The notes beneath the pieces are model-generated. The model searched no databases and had not been told where the DNA came from. It saw nothing but the letters and a program-made list of their open reading frames with translations. 64,000 bases of DNA from Primulina eburnea (taxonomy: Eukaryota; Streptophyta; Magnoliopsida; Lamiales; Gesneriaceae), in NCBI RefSeq assembly GCF_022965805.1, contig NW_027331346.1:1-64000 (forward strand), given 5' to 3'. This document shows positions 22,365-33,810 of the stretch, piece by piece; positions within the stretch are counted from its first letter, which is position 1; each line of letters starts with the position of its first letter. Position numbers and translations under genes: made by a program.

Positions 22365-23908
22365 GTGTCGAGAGCATCCACTGTCAAGATACCAAGTGCT
22401 CGATGACTTGTCTCCCCTTTGTCCCTACAAGGTTGAGATACAGTTTGATAGTTGGTACCCGTTTCTTTGGGTCCTTTGGGGTTAGTAGTTGGGGATTTGG
22501 GGATCCATTTCCAATAACTATTCTTGTTGTGTTGGTGTCTAAGTTTCTTGCATTTAGGTCTTATGTGGCCTATCTTACAACAGTAAGTACATGTTGGTGG
22601 TGTTCTTGGTTTTGCCTTTGCGATAAGACTAGCGAAGTTGACTGATTTCTTTTCATATCCTAGACCTCCTTTGTCGAAGTTACACCTTTGCATGCTCAAG
22701 AGGTTTTCTAGTTTACCGCTACTCACATTGAACTTGTTGAAGGCTTTCTCTAAGTCTCTTAGGTTTGTCTTGAGCTTAGTGTTGTCATGCATCCTAGCTT
22801 CTAGTTCAGTTTTAAGTTGCTTATTCTCATTTCTAAGTGACTTAGCCTTATTGTACATACTAGTGTAAGCGGAGAGTAATTCATCGTAAGAGGGTACCTC
22901 GTCGTCATCCGAGTCGGTCAGATGATCTTCCTTCGCCATGAAGCATAGGGTAGACTCCTCTTCGTTGTCGCTGTCGCTCCACGTGGCTAGAAGGGCCTTT
23001 TTCTTGTCTTTGCCGGCCTTCTTCTTGGAGGGACACTCGTTTGCATAGTGACCCTTTTGTTGACAGTTGTAGCAGGTCACTTCCTTCTCAAACTTTTTGT
23101 CTTTCTTGTTGAAGTTGGAACTCCGCATGAATCTTTTGAACTTTCTAGTGAGGAGTGCCATTTCTTCATCGTCGCTATCTTCAAGTTGACTGGTCAAGGC
23201 GATCCCTTTCGCCTTTACTTTGTCGTCATCTTTCTTTGTCTCCTTCCGGGTAGATACTTCAAGTTCATGGGTCTTTAGGGTCCCATGAAGTTGATCAAGG
23301 TCGTAGGATGCCGCATCTCCCTTGTTGGATTCAATGATAGCCGTGCGCTTTGCATCCCATTCCGCCGGTAATGCTCGAAGGGCTCTCCTCCACACTTGTT
23401 TAGTTGGGTAGTTCTCACCAAGTTGGGCAAGCTCATTGATGATTTGGGTGAGCCGCCGGAACATGGTGTCGATATCCTCCTTGGGTTCCATCTCAAAGGT
23501 CTCGTACTTGAGTTGGAGAAGGTCTATCTTCGTTTCTTTGACTTGATTGGTTCCCTCGTGGCAAATCTCCAATTTGTCCCAAATCTCTTTGGCGGAGGTA
23601 CAAGCCGAGATTCGGTTGTATTCATTCATATCTAGAGAACAATGAAGAATATTCATAGCTTTAGCATTTTGAGAGATAAGTTTCATATCGTCCTTGGTGA
23701 AGTCATCCATTCCCTTAGGTATTTCCTTATTATCCACCGTTTTCATGGGGATATAGGGACCTTTCACCGTTATTTTCCAAAGGTCGTAATCGACGGATTG
23801 GATGTATAGAGATATTCTATTTTTCTAATATCCGTAATTAGTACCATTGAAAAGAGGGGGACGATTTGTGGATTGTCCTTGTGCATACTCGCTTGCTAGA
23901 TTGGCCAT
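22361..23908 (-). pseudogene. SIRE gag with premature stop and frameshift to pol
   Basis: The natural start is probably the ATG at 23906-23908, giving MANLASEYAQGQSTNRPP. A TAG at 23825-23827 (codon 28) interrupts it where a Trp is expected in the NYGY-x-KNR context, so the long open part begins only at 23767 (468 codons). That part has a capsid-like domain, CYNCQQKGHYANEC and a second knuckle CTYCCKIGHIRPKC, and an acidic, Lys-rich linker. It ends at 22361, out of frame with pol. Around 22420-22440 the frame carries what looks like a 2-bp duplication that takes it off the pol frame. Both defects may be post-insertion, given the near-identical LTRs. Confidence 0.8.
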
Positions 23909-23930
23909 TTTAAAAGATTTTGAAAAACCT

Positions 23931-23943
23931 TGCTCTGATACCA
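23931..23943 (-). other. Primer-binding site of SIRE (initiator Met tRNA)
   Basis: Minus-strand TGGTATCAGAGCA, two bases from the LTR end. A perfect match to the usual Met-tRNA 3'-end complement. Confidence 0.9.
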
Positions 23944-23945
23944 CT

Positions 23946-25097
23946 TGAAGAACCTAAAGGGGGGGTGAATAGGTTCTTTTAGGCCCTTTAGCGTTTTTAA
24001 AACGAGTTTGCAAAAATTGCAAGCGGAAGACTTGAGGGACAATCACAAATAAAATGAATGCGTAAAGTAAGTGCGTAAAATAAATGCGTAGTAAAGTAAA
24101 TGCGTAAAGTAAAGAGGGATAGAGATGTTTATGGAAGTTCGACGAAGAATCGTCTACGTCTCCCCTTCTCGATGAGGATCGAGGTATCACTATATCGACT
24201 TGGCTTTAGGAGCTCCAAGCTAGCTTTTACAACCACGCCTCGATGCGTCTACTTGGCCTTGAGGGCTCCAAGGATAGCCACGAACTTTACAACCCACTCG
24301 AGAGTATTACTTTCACTCTTTTTCTACAACTCTTTTGATATTACAACTCTTTTAATCAACGCACACAAGAGATAGTAGAAAGCTTTGTAAGAGACAAGAG
24401 AGAGTGGAGTGGATGTTTGAAAATGCATCCTCAAAGGCCTATTTATACTAGTCTTGGACGCCAAGGTTCGGATCTTCTGTTTATGCTTCGGAACGTCCGA
24501 TGTGATTGAAATCAATTTGCGTAATTCTGGGATGACTTCGGATCGTCCGTTCTTGACTTCGTAGGGTCCGAACATGTGCTTCGGATGGACCGATCAAACT
24601 TCGTATCTTCCGAACAGTTCTTTCAGACAGTGTGTGAACAGCTTCGGAAGGTCCGAACTCAAGTTCGTACCGTCCGAACATTCCCGCGTTTCCAGAGATT
24701 TGAAATCTTCAACACTTCGTAGCGTCCGATCATGTCCTTCGTAGCGTCCGAAATCTTACTCAATCAATCAGTCAGATCAATTTGTCTCCGCATTCAAGTG
24801 ATTTGATTGCTTGTGTTCGGAACGTCCGATCACGTCTTCGGACCGTCCGAACGCTCTCCTCGCAGCTTCCGAACAGCTTCTATTTTGCTTCTGAATTGCA
24901 CAATTTCGGACCGTCCGAACCGAATGTCGGATCTTCCGAACGTAACCTGTTCTTAATTTCCTGCATGCCTCAATATAAAACATTAGTACATTTTTAATCC
25001 AAGTTTTGGTATCATCAAAACAAAAACTTTGGGATATGTTACAGCATTAAAAACATTAATCTCATCCTCGAGATTTGTATGCGTTTAAGGCGTAACA
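23946..25097 (-). repeat. 5' LTR of the SIRE element
   Basis: Same length and, as far as compared, same sequence as 15986-17137, including TATA box (24441-24447) and dyad array. The minus-strand end CTTCA abuts the primer site. Confidence 0.93.
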
Positions 25098-26852
25098 TTT
25101 TTATGGAAAGGTTTTCAAAATATAAAACGTATTACTTTTTGATACCTTCGTTTTGACAGTGAATTCGTAATTTTTGGAAAATAAATGAGTGAGTTATGAT
25201 CGTTTTTGTGGGACTGCTCAAACTATGATTTTCCGAAAAATACGTTCTTGACGTGTTCTTGAAGATTATTGTTGCAGGCTTCATTGGGGACCGTTGGATG
25301 ATCGCTGCAGCATTTAGATATATTGAGTATGAGGTTGTGATGAGTTTTTGTGCTTCGTTTTGTGTCGATAGGAATTTGGTTTCATTAGAAGTTGTAGGGA
25401 TCGTGTTGGTGTCAAAATGTCATGTTCATGAGTTGTGTTGCATTCCATGTCGTTCTTCGTTGTTTCGGGGCGTTTTTGTGAGTTGAATCATTGTCATAGT
25501 GTTCTAGGATGAGTCTTGAGGTGTCAGTTCGAGCCGATACGGCGTAGCTTTGAGTTTACATCAAGTTTGACCTGTTGGGGTCAAATGGACGCGGAACTTG
25601 CACCGCAGCGCCCTTGCGGAGCGCCACAGCGCCCGACACTCGCATGTCGGAGCGCTGCGCGCTTCCTGGAGGCGTCGCAGTGCAGAGCCTAGCGCATAGG
25701 CGCTAGGCAGCGCTGCAAGGCCCAGCGCCTAGGTGCTTGATCATGATTTTTAAAACGCTATTTAGGCTCATGTCTTCTATATTTTGGGAAATGTTCACAC
25801 ATCATTTTAGGATTTGCTTCGGGGGTCGTTATCATGTATATTACGATGAATAAATGAGGTCAAGTCCCGAGTGACTTAGAATGTCATAAAAAATTTGTCA
25901 TTTCAGGTGGTGAGCGCACGACTAATACGTCTAAGCTATGGAAAAATTAATTGCCTGTAATCATTCTAGTATGTACAGCAGTGACCCCAAGCGAGACCCA
26001 ATGAATCCATCAACACCATGTATGTATGTTCAATGTGCAAAAGAAAAATATTTTATGTTTTTGAGGTATGCTAAATGTCTTGTGACCAATTATGAACGAG
26101 TTTGGAAATCGGTGAACGTGGCCGAGGACCTCTACACCCCGATAAAGCATGACCGGGTTAAGATCAGGATTAGAAAGCGGTAAAGCATGACCAGGGACCA
26201 ATCCACCCGGTAAAGCATGACCGAGGATCTCATGTATGCGGTAGTGGATCTTCCCTACCAGCCCAGTACTGTGGTTTAGTCATCAGGCACATTTATGTAT
26301 GCGCCACTTACTTTCAAACGTATCTCTACGAAAAATGATGAAGTTTATGCATGTTAAAGTATGTATGATGCAAGCATGTTTATGAAAACTTTTATGATGA
26401 TGGCTCGTCTGAGTTTATGTTATTACATTCAAGTTTAAGTATGTACGTTCTACTTTAAAGATGCATGTTGTTTTATTATGTATTACTTGTTATTCTCAGT
26501 TTATACGTGTTGATTCTTTAGACTCACTAGATTTGATCGACACAGGTGAAGATGAGTATGAGGAGAAGAGAGGTGGGGACCAATGAGCCAGCTTGGACTG
26601 CGCAGGAGGCTAAACCTGAGGACCGCCCATGTTTTAAGAATTTATGAATGTTAATTCAAATACTCTGATTTTTACGAGATTTTTTACGTTGTTTAAACGT
26701 TTACTTTTTTGCAAACTTTGTTGTTAATTGTTTCATTTCAAACATTTTTAGACGAGCATTTTATTTTAACGCAGTTTGAAATATTATTATTTATTTAAGA
26801 AAATTTTATTTTTCCGCAAATTTCAAATAGTTTAAAAGTACGGTAGGTTACA
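25098..26852 (+). repeat. 3' LTR of element B, second part
   Basis: Resumes LTR-B after the SIRE insertion (TTTTT at 25098-25102 is the target duplication) and ends in GGTTACA. It contains a GC-rich block with AGCGCC/GGCGCT palindromes at 25595-25735, short tandem units built on GATAAAGCATGACCGG at 26140-26220, and the GTGTTGATTCTTTAGACTCAC landmark. No gene seen. Confidence 0.85.
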
Positions 26853-27842
26853 CTATTAGTTGGCGTTCTCTAAAGCTTCATTTAGGCGAGATAACTGATC
26901 AGTTCGGCTTCTGATCAGTTACAATATCATGTGCACTACGATAAACTATTAGTAATAAAATAACAAGTTTTGTTAACATCAAAATCAAGATTGCGAACAT
27001 GAAATGTTCCAATAGCTATATAGTCAACTGATAATCATTCTGACATGCCATTAGTTAAAAGCGTAGCCAACAACTGACAAATTGTAGATAAACAGACTGT
27101 AACTTGTACTGGGAGTTTCGCACATTAGAATGCCATAGCTTACTATTGCCAGAAGGATGTTGGCAAATTCAGAAAGGAGATATCAATGGATATGATTCAT
27201 CTAACGCACTAAATGTTGCCATTGGAAGCAAATCATATAAATAGCCATGGAGTTCAGCTGAGACAAGTTCTTTTGCACAACTATTCTGAGTGAAATTTGA
27301 ATTCTAGTATTCAAGTTCAGTTACGATATTCATATAGAAAATAACAGAGATATTTCATAAACTTTTAGACTATCATCTTAGCTAAAGCACTAGCACATTA
27401 CATTGTTGTATTTGATTCTTAAGCTCAATTGTGTTAAGAAAAGAAAATTAGTTGTATACTGATAAATTGTAAAGATACTAAGATTTTCAGTTTGGCAGTG
27501 TTTAAGACAAAACTGATGTGGGTTGTTACAACGTTTGTATTTAATCAAAGTCTTTTAGTGAAAATCATATCCTTGTGATAGAAGGGGTGACGTAGGAGCA
27601 TTTGAAGTTTCCGAACATCCATAAAATATTTATGTTCTTTACGTTAGTTATTCGTTGAGTATTCAATCTATAAATTGGTTTATTTCTGCACTGAAACTAG
27701 TTAACTGACTGATATCGACAATAAGATTCTTGGATTCAGTTTATCACTAAACTGATTCACCTTTATCGAAAAAAGTCAAATATCTTAAAGTGTTTATTCA
27801 ACCCTCCTAAACACTTCGACCTATCAAACCGATCCTAACACA
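26853..27842 (+). repeat. Copia LTR fragments (family E), one part inverted
   Basis: 27520-27700 (GTGACGTAGGAGCATTTGAAG and surrounding) matches the reverse complement of about 52800-52870. The segment ends CCGATCCTAACA at 27842, a copia LTR end also seen at 59599-59608. A TATA-like ATATAAATAG lies at about 27236. But 26890-27015 matches 53800-53931 in the same strand sense, that is, opposite to the rest. So the block is rearranged or built from two insertions. No coding sequence. Confidence 0.5.
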
Positions 27843-28899
27843 CACGAAGCCTACGTATCAATAACTCATGAAAACTTGAAGAATCATGCATAGAAAAATT
27901 TAAACATGCAAATAATTTTGATTTAAATCCTTCGTACAGTAAAATGTTTCTCATGCATATTTATCATCAAATAATAGTATATGACAAGATTGATGCATCA
28001 AGAAGGGTTTAGAACATGTCTTTGCCTATAAATGCTCGAATAAACGAATATGGACGCGAGGGAACGTGGAGAATGAATGTGAAATGATTGCTAAACGTTT
28101 TCCTTGTAAAGAACTTGGGAAAATTCAACAAAATATACAGGTAGGTGTGGAGAAGGGGTGGTGACTGATTAGAAGCCAAGAACCCTAGATTTCTCCCACT
28201 TTCTTTTGTGTGTGTGTGTGTGTGTATGTGCGTGCGGTGTGTGTGCGCGAGCGTGAGTTTTAACCCCCATTTTTTTTAAAAAAAAAATTGCAAATTAATT
28301 AAATACTAGGTAAAAACATTAATTAAGACATAAAATAATAAAAATATTAAACATCATGATCAAGAATTAAATCTCCTAATTTTTTAAATTTGCTAATAAG
28401 ATGCTTAAAATCTTTTAATTCACCTAAAAATTTAAATTTAACTTTAAAATATTAAAATTCATAAATCATTTATATTAAATAATTTCTTGGATTAAAATAA
28501 AAATATAACATTTAATTTTTGGTCATTAATCGTCTTCGATCTCCTATCTTCGGCTAAACATTGAATATTCGCCTAAAAAAATTCAACTCATGAGTGAGCA
28601 GCAATGTTGGCTAGTAGAGTAAATTCGGCTTAGTCGTAGAAAATGACCATTATAGTAAAACCAGCTTAGTCATAGAAAATTTCCAGCAATGCGAATATGA
28701 CAGAACATTTCCAAACGGAGATATAATTGTATCCAACGTTCATATTGTTCTTTGAAGCCATAAACACAACACTTAGTCAAATAATGAAATTGATAAATTA
28801 ACAACACAACAAGTTTGTAGAACATTCTTCCTTGTCAAGCATAAGTGAAACATCATTTGAAGAAAACACTCACACAAAAGCGAGATAAGTTTCATACAA
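27843..28899 (-). repeat. Probable Tekay-like LTR remnant and unclassified DNA
   Basis: 28150-28570 resembles, in order, the minus-strand LTR-B copy: an AACCCTAGATTTCTC stretch, a TG repeat at about 28207-28235, an AT-rich part, then TCGTCTTCGATCTCC...TTCGCCTAAAA. Similarity is weak. From about 28620 to 28899 I see nothing recognisable; the composition is like a copia LTR, but I cannot support that. Confidence 0.35.
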
Positions 28900-29083
28900 T
28901 AAGAGCCCGTTTGGTATCAAAAGTTTTTTGATTAAAAAAGTGATTTTTTAAGTTGGCTTTTAAAAGTGCTTTTTTAAGTAAAAGTTGTGTTAATATTGTG
29001 TTTGGATGAATAGATAAAAAGCACTTTTTAAATTAATAAATGTGTTTGGATACATATCATTAAAGTTCTTTTTTAACTCATTA

Positions 29084-29086
<3 letters not shown>

Positions 29087-29169
<83 letters not shown>
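29087..29169. repeat. (TA)n microsatellite, about 40 units
   Basis: Uninterrupted TA dinucleotide run inside the Harbinger remnant. Confidence 0.97.
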
Positions 29170-29174
<5 letters not shown>

Positions 29175-29263
29175 TGAAATCTTAAAAACCATAAAAACAA
29201 TTGTTAATAACAATGGTTAATGTTTACATTCTACTTTAATTTATTTAAATAAAAACTAATAGT

Positions 29264-29735
29264 TCAATGTCGACCTTGTATTGGCAGTGAATTTCTTATG
29301 TCATCTCTCAATTCTTTCATTTCCGTAATATTTTCTTGTGTTGGCTCTTGCCATCTCGTACCTCTGTCTTGGACATAAACATTTTCACCATCTTGGTCGA
29401 TTTCTTGTAAATCATCAATATTTTCGAGTTGTTCAAGAATATCTCCAGCCGCATCGTATCGCCTTATGAAATTGTGTAAAGCAAAACATGCCACTATCAT
29501 TTTAAATTGAGTATCTAGACAAAATGTGGGCATATTTTGTAATACCTTCCATCGTGCTTTGCACACTCCAAATGTTCTTTCAATAACCGTCCTTAAACTG
29601 GAATGATGATAATTAAATACTTCATTTTTGATCTGAACTTTGGAGCCAATCGAAATTGAGGTAAATGATATCTAGTATCTTTATAAGGTCCCATATAGCC
29701 TTTGAAAGTAGGATTTGGTTTCTATGACATTCTTA
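29264..29735 (-). pseudogene. Harbinger transposase C-terminal fragment (DDE_4-like)
   Basis: The minus-strand ORF of 100 codons reads MCKARWKVLQNMPTF, then MIVACFALHNFIRRYD, the C-terminal helix block of PIF/Harbinger (HARBI1-like) nucleases, followed by an acidic tail. Upstream, 29570-29735, a shifted frame carries [19 protein letters not shown], the preceding block of the same domain. The frame is broken between them and the N-terminal two thirds are absent. The enzyme would cut and move elements with these terminal repeats. Confidence 0.75.
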
Positions 29736-30262
29736 AACAGCTAGTGCAGTTCTGTGAGTGTAGATTCTGCAGCGAAAAAAAAAGCAAAAAAACATGAACG
29801 AACAAAAACCTCGACGGAAAAAAAATTGTACCTTGTAGAAGAATGGAGAAAATATTGAGAGGAGGCTACTAGTGTGGATGTTTTTTTTAGGTTATGAAAA
29901 AAGTTAGTGAAAAAAGCTCTAAAATAGGGCTTTTAAAAAAGCTCTAATTTCAACTTAAATAAGTGCTTTTTTAAGCACTAGAAGTCCACCCAAACAAGTT
30001 AAAAAATTAAAAAAGCACTTTATTTTAAAAAAAAGCACTTTTTTAATTGTAGCTTCTTATACCAAACGGGCTCTAACTGACTGAGAGTCTTTACATACAG
30101 ACATGAAAGAATGTGTAACTTTGTAATGGTTTGGTGCAAATGTGCGTCTATCTAGAAATTTTGAGTTGGTGAGAAGTGCTAGCCAAAGTGGATTTGTACA
30201 AAGAATTTTATGAGCCAAAGTTTTCTATTGAATTCTTTCCTACAACCGGAGGAGAAAGATAC

Positions 30263-32491
30263 TGTAGGATCTCGGTTTTCTCGTACCCACACGCAGCGGA
30301 AGTTTTAAAATTTTTATTTTATTTGACAGTCAAAATATTTGTTTGAGCACTGGTATGGTTTATAAATTAAATATACATAGGAAGTTTAAACTTTTACTTT
30401 TGGTGAAAGATTCACAAGGCTCCAACTATTCCGGAATTAGCGGAAATATCTCTTGTTGTAAATATCACGTACGTTCTTCAAATCTTCTTTCTTAAATCTC
30501 CTAATCCGGTCCACGACTGGATTACTTGTTTCTCTTCTAACTTACACTAGAAAGTATAGAAAATCTTTTCATAGAGATAGAACACTAAAAACCAGCACAA
30601 CTCTCAAACTTTGAGTGGCCAAATTTTTCTTGTTTCTGAGAAAAGATTTTCGAAAGCTTCTATGAAAAATTGGGAAGGACCGAAAATTTCATCAATCTTG
30701 CCCAAGGAATTAATTAACGAGAGCAGCACATCTTTTTCTTTTTAAAAACTCTCGGATGCTCTTTTTAAAATAATTAAGAAGCAAAATCCTTATTATTCTT
30801 TCTCCAAGATTTTCGGTCATCCATTATCTCCACCAAGGAAATACATTTATTATTCCAACTAATGGTCATTTCCTTAATTAATCACATTAATTAGGTAATT
30901 AGATTTCAATAAATATATGACTCTCAAAATTAGCACACCCATAATCATGCAATATTATTTTCTTTGTGTGCAAGTTTTTTTAATTATGGTATCATGAATA
31001 TTTTCATATTACATAAATCAATACCATATTTAATAAAAATTTAATGGGCTATATTTTAATTCATTAAAATATAATTTAATTATTAAAGCCCATTTGAACT
31101 TTAATAAATTAACATAATGGGCTTATACTCTTACAAGCACATGATCCATACTCCCATTACATTAATCTCATCATAATCCCGATCGGTGATCAAATATGAT
31201 CGATGTGACAATTTCAACTTATTTGTTATTATGATGCAAAATTTAATTTCGAGATCACCAATGTCTAAATAAGGCAGATGTACTCCTTTGACTGTTTTAG
31301 CAGTCATGCTCTCAAAATTTCTATAAAATTTATTTATAAGCTTATCGATTGATCATATCAAACTTATTTCTTATAAATTCAACTCATTGAATATATTATC
31401 TCAACGGGAAAGTGTATACCAGTATTTTTGTGACCCTCAATGGTCCAGGGATACAGCTAGCCGTGGGTTCACAACTCTTTGTGATTCAGGACAATTTCCT
31501 TTATTCGGGCTTACCCTTATTTGCCACATTCCATGCACCAACATTTGATCATGAGAATGTCAGAACTCATTTCTGATTGCACCTATCGGATCATGGTAAG
31601 AGCATCTAGTAGCATCGCCCCATGATCCCCTAAGTATCACTTATAGTGCCTGCAAGATCCAGTCGATTATGATTAGCGTAGAGTATGGTCCCTTCATCTC
31701 ATATATCCCGATCGAATCTGCAACCATTGGTTCGTCAAGGGTTGCATATTCATTCGATAACTATGTGATAACTATAATAGTGGCATCACGTGTACTATTT
31801 GAGAACTGCTTCTCTAACGTACATCTCATACTCTGGCCAGAGATTTCATGCACTATTATTACATCAGATCACATAGGATATCCACACCCGTAGGTGAGCG
31901 GTGAATCCCCGACTACAATGCATTGGCTCCAATATGTGTTGCAACTGTACCCAACCTCGCCACCTGATTACTCTCCCGGAGGCGGTAAACGAATCAAAAC
32001 ACAGCCCTATAGAGCCTCAGTGTTGTCCTGGATCATAAGGACTAATGGTGTACAATCATAACCACAGACTTATCCTCTCGATGAATGATAACCACTTGGA
32101 AAGTCTGAGGAAGGGTTGTTCGGTATAATCATCATATGACTACCCATCTGCATGTTTGGACATCTCCATGCCCTTACCAAGAAACGCAGTACACAAGATC
32201 ACAGATGTTAGTCTCGATCTCAAGCGACCTTTATCCATGTTTTAGGCGGCTAAATCGACTAGGAACGAATTTAGAATATGCATTGTTTACAAATGAGTTT
32301 CAACATCGAATTACGATTCATTTGTATTAAAGCATAATTAAGGACTTTATATATGCTGATTGCATGGGCATACAGATAAAGTATAATGAAACCATTAAAA
32401 GTTAAATTATATTAAAATAAAGATTGTTTATTTTACTTGAGTTAATAAATTACCTAGCCAACCATTGCCTTGCAGGGAATCTACTCTAACA
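30263..32491 (-). repeat. 3' LTR of copia C, 2229 bp
   Basis: The minus strand starts TGTTAGAGTAG and ends ATCCTACA. It aligns end to end with the other LTR and with the solo copy at 49710-51699. It contains a conserved stretch near 31420-31720 shared by all three. No gene inside. Confidence 0.88.
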
Positions 32492-32502
32492 ATCTCCCAC
32501 TT
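32492..32502 (-). other. Polypurine tract of copia C
   Basis: Minus-strand AAGTGGGAGAT directly before the TGTTAGAG start of the 3' LTR. Confidence 0.8.
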
Positions 32503-32533
32503 GCCCTAGAGCCAACTACCCTTAACTTTAATC

Positions 32534-33640
32534 TCATTGCTTCGCGATGCTTCTGAAACAATGGTCCTGGCAAGGGCTATGTAAGTGGATCAGCAACATT
32601 ATCTGCAGAGGGGACTCTTTTGACTGATATGTCTCCTCTTCCCACAATCCTCGTATGATGTGAAACTTTCTCAGTAGATGTTTGGATCGCTGATAAGACC
32701 TTGGTTTCTTTGCTTGCGCAATGGCACGAATGTTGTTGCAGTACGACGGGACTGGATCAACTCCATTAGTAATAACGTCCAACACTTGGACAAAATTCCT
32801 CATCCAAACTGTCTCTTTGGCTGCATCAAATGCAACAATGTATTCAGCTTTAGTGGTGGAATCTGCAACAGTGTCTTGCTTGGAACTTTTCCAAGAGACA
32901 GTCGCACCATTTAGCATGAAAACAAACCAGAGGTCAATTTCGAATGATCTACATCACATTGGAAGTTAGAATAAGTTTAGCCTTCCAATTTCAATTCTCC
33001 ACCCCCATAGACCATGAACAAATTCTTACTCCTTCTCAAGTACTTCAGAATATCTTTCACGGCCTTCCAATGCATTGGACTGGGGTTCGCCTGATATCTG
33101 CTTGTAACACTCATAGCGTAAGCAATATCAGGATGTGTCGATATCATATCATACATGATACTACCAATAGCCGACGCATATGGAATACGTGTCATCATCT
33201 CTATCTCTTCATCAGTTTTGGGACACATAGCTTTAGATAGAGTAACACCATGACACATTGGTAAGTATCCTCTCTTGGACTATTCCATAGAGAATCGCTT
33301 CAGAATGGTATCGATATAAGTGACTTGAGTGAGTCATAGCATCCTTTTTTATCTATTTCTATAGATTTGTATTGTCAATACATAGGATGCTTCACCCATG
33401 TCTTTCATGGAGAATTTACTTGCTAACCATACTTTATTCGATTGCAGTAATCCTATATCATTCTCAATGAGTAGGATGTCATCAACATTAAGTACTAGGA
33501 ATGTCACTGCACTCCCATTAACTTTCTTGTACATGCACGGTTCCTCAAGATTCTTAGCAAAACCAAACTCTTTGATAGTGCTATCAAATCTGAGGTTCCA
33601 ACTCCTTGACGCATGTTTGAGACCATATATTGATCTATGA
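32534..33640 (-). pseudogene. RT (end) and RNase H of copia C
   Basis: 33349-33534 has LVLNVDDILLIENDIG: the YVDD box with Tyr changed to Asn but both Asp kept. 32977-33258 is the YASAIGSIMYDMISTHPDIA connection. 32534-32917 is RNase H with SWKSSKQDTVADSTTKAEYI and the HLLRKFHIIRG tail. The pieces are separated by frame breaks and a stop. RT motifs upstream (33640-33810) are visible only in scraps. Confidence 0.78.
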
Positions 33641-33810
33641 AGTTTGCATATCTTATGCTCACTTCCTATTGATAATACATTCTCATCCGCCCCAAGCTTT
33701 CTTTTGTAGATCCATTTGCATCCTATGGAAACGATTCCCTAAGGTGGATCCACTAATCTCTAAACTTTGTTTGAATACATAGAGTCCATTTCAGACTGCA
33801 TGGCTTCAAG

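Larger units (their letters stand above)
15986..25097 (-). mobile_element. Young Ty1/copia SIRE/Maximus-type element, 9112 bp
   Basis: Complete minus-strand copia element: 5' LTR 23946-25097, primer site 23931-23943, gag, pol, an extra ORF, polypurine tract 17138-17153 and 3' LTR 15986-17137. Both LTRs are 1152 bp and I found no difference between them in the stretches compared, which means a very recent insertion. The target duplication is TTTTT (15981-15985 and 25098-25102), weak because it is a homopolymer. Gag with two CCHC knuckles, the long spacers, and an additional ORF between pol and the 3' LTR are the marks of the SIRE/Maximus lineage. It sits inside the LTR of Tekay element B. Pol and the extra ORF are open; gag has a stop and is out of frame with pol. 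Confidence 0.93.
28903..30073 (-). mobile_element. Deleted PIF/Harbinger transposon, 1171 bp
   Basis: Terminal inverted repeats GAGCCCGTTTGGTAT and ATACCAAACGGGCTC are flanked by a TAA duplication (28900-28902 and 30074-30076), the signature of PIF/Harbinger elements. The sub-terminal regions are rich in AAAAAGTGCTTTT-type repeats in inverted orientation. Inside is a fragment of the Harbinger transposase (separate entry). Too short for an autonomous element (normally several kb with two ORFs), so it is an internally deleted copy. Confidence 0.85.

Noticed and set aside
22189..22868. Plus-strand ORFs of 76-106 codons
   Set aside because: Antisense shadows of the SIRE gag and pol frames.
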